From CAZOIA01 sp964579675 (lineage in GTDB: Bacteria; Planctomycetota; Phycisphaerae; UBA1845; PWPN01), in contig CAZOIA010000247.1 of NCBI GenBank assembly GCA_964579675.1, positions 1 to 7,428 of the forward strand: 7,428 nt of DNA, given 5' to 3'. The position numbers were made by a program, and so were the translations under genes. Of the stretch, positions 6,854-7,428 are shown in pieces (within the stretch, counting starts at the first letter, position 1; every line of letters starts with the position of its first letter). The notes beneath the pieces are model-generated. The model worked only from the letters and a program-made list of their open reading frames with translations. It had not been told where the DNA came from and did not search any database.

Positions 6854-7164
6854 GCCCTTTTTTGAAAATCCCATCCCAGGGGAGAAGCTCGGGGGGGCTC
6901 CGGGGGGGGGACGCGGCCCGGGCGGTCGGGCCAGGGGCCCACGCTCATCCGCCACGGGTGGACCTGAGCCTGCGTTCGGACAACCCGTCCCGCCGGACCC
7001 ACGCCGGCGTAGACGTACCTCAGCCCGGTATGTTGCATCTGAGCGGAAAGAGAGCCGACCGGGATAGGCTTGTTGTCAGCCGGATTCGCGCCAACCCGTC
7101 GAACCCGACCCCTTCATGCCCGGTCAGCTCGCAAGCGCTGCGGAAAGAACCGCCGGCGCCGAAC
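6854..7164. other. Gene-free stretch with long G-runs
   Basis: I see no credible gene here; open frames on either strand are arginine/proline/glycine-rich shadows with no family resemblance and no ribosome site. The notable content is a purine block on the plus strand with GGGG (6879-6882), seven G (6891-6897) and nine G (6902-6910). It is followed by a GC hairpin pairing 6915-6920 (GGCCCG) with 6927-6932 (CGGGCC). The block lies 26-57 bases upstream of the RRM -35 box. Confidence 0.6.
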
Positions 7165-7211
7165 AGGCGGCGATGGGATTCGAACCCATGAATAACGGAT
7201 TTGCAATCCGT
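7165..7211 (-). tRNA. tRNA-Cys(GCA), 3' half only (pseudo-tRNA / att core candidate)
   Basis: On the minus strand this is a faultless tRNA 3' half. It has anticodon stem ACGGA/TCCGT (7207-7211 with 7195-7199), loop TTGCAAA with anticodon GCA (7202-7204), a 5-base variable loop, T-stem ATGGG/CCCAT with loop TTCGAAT (7178-7184), acceptor strand CGCCGCC (7166-7172), and discriminator T (7165), the base expected for tRNA-Cys. CCA is not encoded. The 5' part should supply something like GGCGGCG and a D-arm within about 26 bases beyond 7211, but no such acceptor strand or D-arm is there. The best matches (GGCG at 7231-7228 and 7245-7242) pair at only four acceptor positions before mismatching and are wrongly spaced. 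I infer a displaced 3' fragment left by site-specific integration. A highly divergent complete tRNA to about 7245 cannot be excluded by eye. Confidence 0.6.
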
Positions 7212-7409
7212 CATCCCTCTCGCATAACGCCAGACGAAAACGCCACTTACAACAACACCGAAAATCACTCGGCGCCTGACTCGGCGCTTTGCGCGCAGAA
7301 TGAGCCTGATTTGGCCATTGTGACGGCCGTCTGGTCGGGGCTCCCCGAGTCGGCCCGGGCGGCGATCCTGGCTATCGTCCACGGGGCGGGAAAGGGACAC
7401 GGGAGCTGA
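7212..7409 (+). pseudogene. C-terminal tail of a recombinase-like protein, reading out of the tRNA fragment
   Basis: An open plus-strand frame crosses the tRNA fragment in antisense (peptide MGFEPMNNGFAIR, a typical antisense-tRNA-Cys reading) and continues to a TGA at 7407-7409. The last 35 residues, from EPDLA at 7302, look like a genuine small domain: EPDLAIVTAVW, then GLPESARAAILAIVHGAG. From memory, tails of the form 'DPDL..V...W..LPE.IRA.I.A.V' occur at the ends of planctomycete tyrosine recombinases and related proteins; I could not check this. The body of such an enzyme is absent: the frame is closed by a stop at 7065-7067 and nothing catalytic lies between. It is therefore either an integrase end separated from its N-terminus by integration, or a decayed remnant. 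No start with a ribosome site is evident. Confidence 0.4.
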
Positions 7410-7411
7410 AC

Positions 7412-7428
7412 ATGAATCGCGAAACTGT
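7412..7428 (+). CDS. Possible start of a plus-strand gene, cut by the window edge
   Basis: ATG at 7412 follows GGGAG (7401-7405) with a 6-base gap and lies 2 bases after the TGA that closes the preceding tail-like frame. Only M-N-R-E-T is visible, so nothing can be said about the product. The tight spacing would suit a gene co-transcribed with the preceding frame. Confidence 0.25.

Noticed and set aside
6862..7191. 109-codon plus-strand frame ending in RRRWDSNP
   Set aside because: The end is an antisense-tRNA reading and the rest runs through the G-rich intergenic block; no protein character.
7020..7400. 126-codon minus-strand frame across the tRNA fragment
   Set aside because: Its central peptide (GMTDCKSVIHGFESHRR) is simply the translated tRNA-Cys sequence, a well-known false gene.
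1..7428. CRISPR array, transposase, toxin-antitoxin or phage-defence genes
   Set aside because: No regularly spaced repeats, transposase motifs or recognisable defence-protein domains were found on either strand.

Overview
The window reads as GC-rich bacterial chromosome, most likely from the Planctomycetota. This is inferred from protein types rather than a phylogenetic marker: a very large PQQ-propeller lipoprotein with a CBM9-like end, an NPCBM-type carbohydrate-binding domain, an 'NPSFEDG' secreted-protein N-terminus and a glycine-rich RRM protein are together typical of that phylum. All convincing intact genes lie on the minus strand, so the story is told right to left.

Right edge (about 7165-7428): a perfect 3' half of a tRNA-Cys(GCA) gene (minus strand, 7165-7211) has no recognisable 5' half. 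Reading outward from it on the plus strand is an open frame ending at 7409. Its last 35 residues look like a real protein tail of a type I associate with planctomycete recombinases, and the start of a further plus-strand gene may follow at 7412. The best explanation is the edge (att site) of an integrated or decayed mobile element lying to the right. Region 6854-7164 has no gene and contains striking G-runs.

Middle (6251-6853): a complete single-gene unit for a 117-residue RRM RNA-binding protein with an RGG/GGY tail. It has a good sigma70-type promoter, a roughly 165-nt structured leader, a strong Shine-Dalgarno and an intrinsic terminator with a GAAA loop.

Left and centre (463-6243): a two-gene unit. 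A 389-residue exported protein (three repeated beta modules plus C-terminal NPCBM) overlaps by ATGA with a 1508-residue predicted lipoprotein (TPR-like helices, PQQ-type beta-propeller repeats, CBM9-like domain). The pair has its own candidate promoter with a dyad operator. Both products are predicted to work outside the cytoplasm and both carry carbohydrate-binding-like modules, so a shared role at the cell envelope is plausible. No enzyme active site is recognisable.

Left edge (1-197): the start of another exported protein ('NPSFEDG...GWT' type), with an excellent ribosome binding site. Its frame stops after 55 codons, and a one-base shift would keep it open to the window edge, so it is broken or frameshifted.
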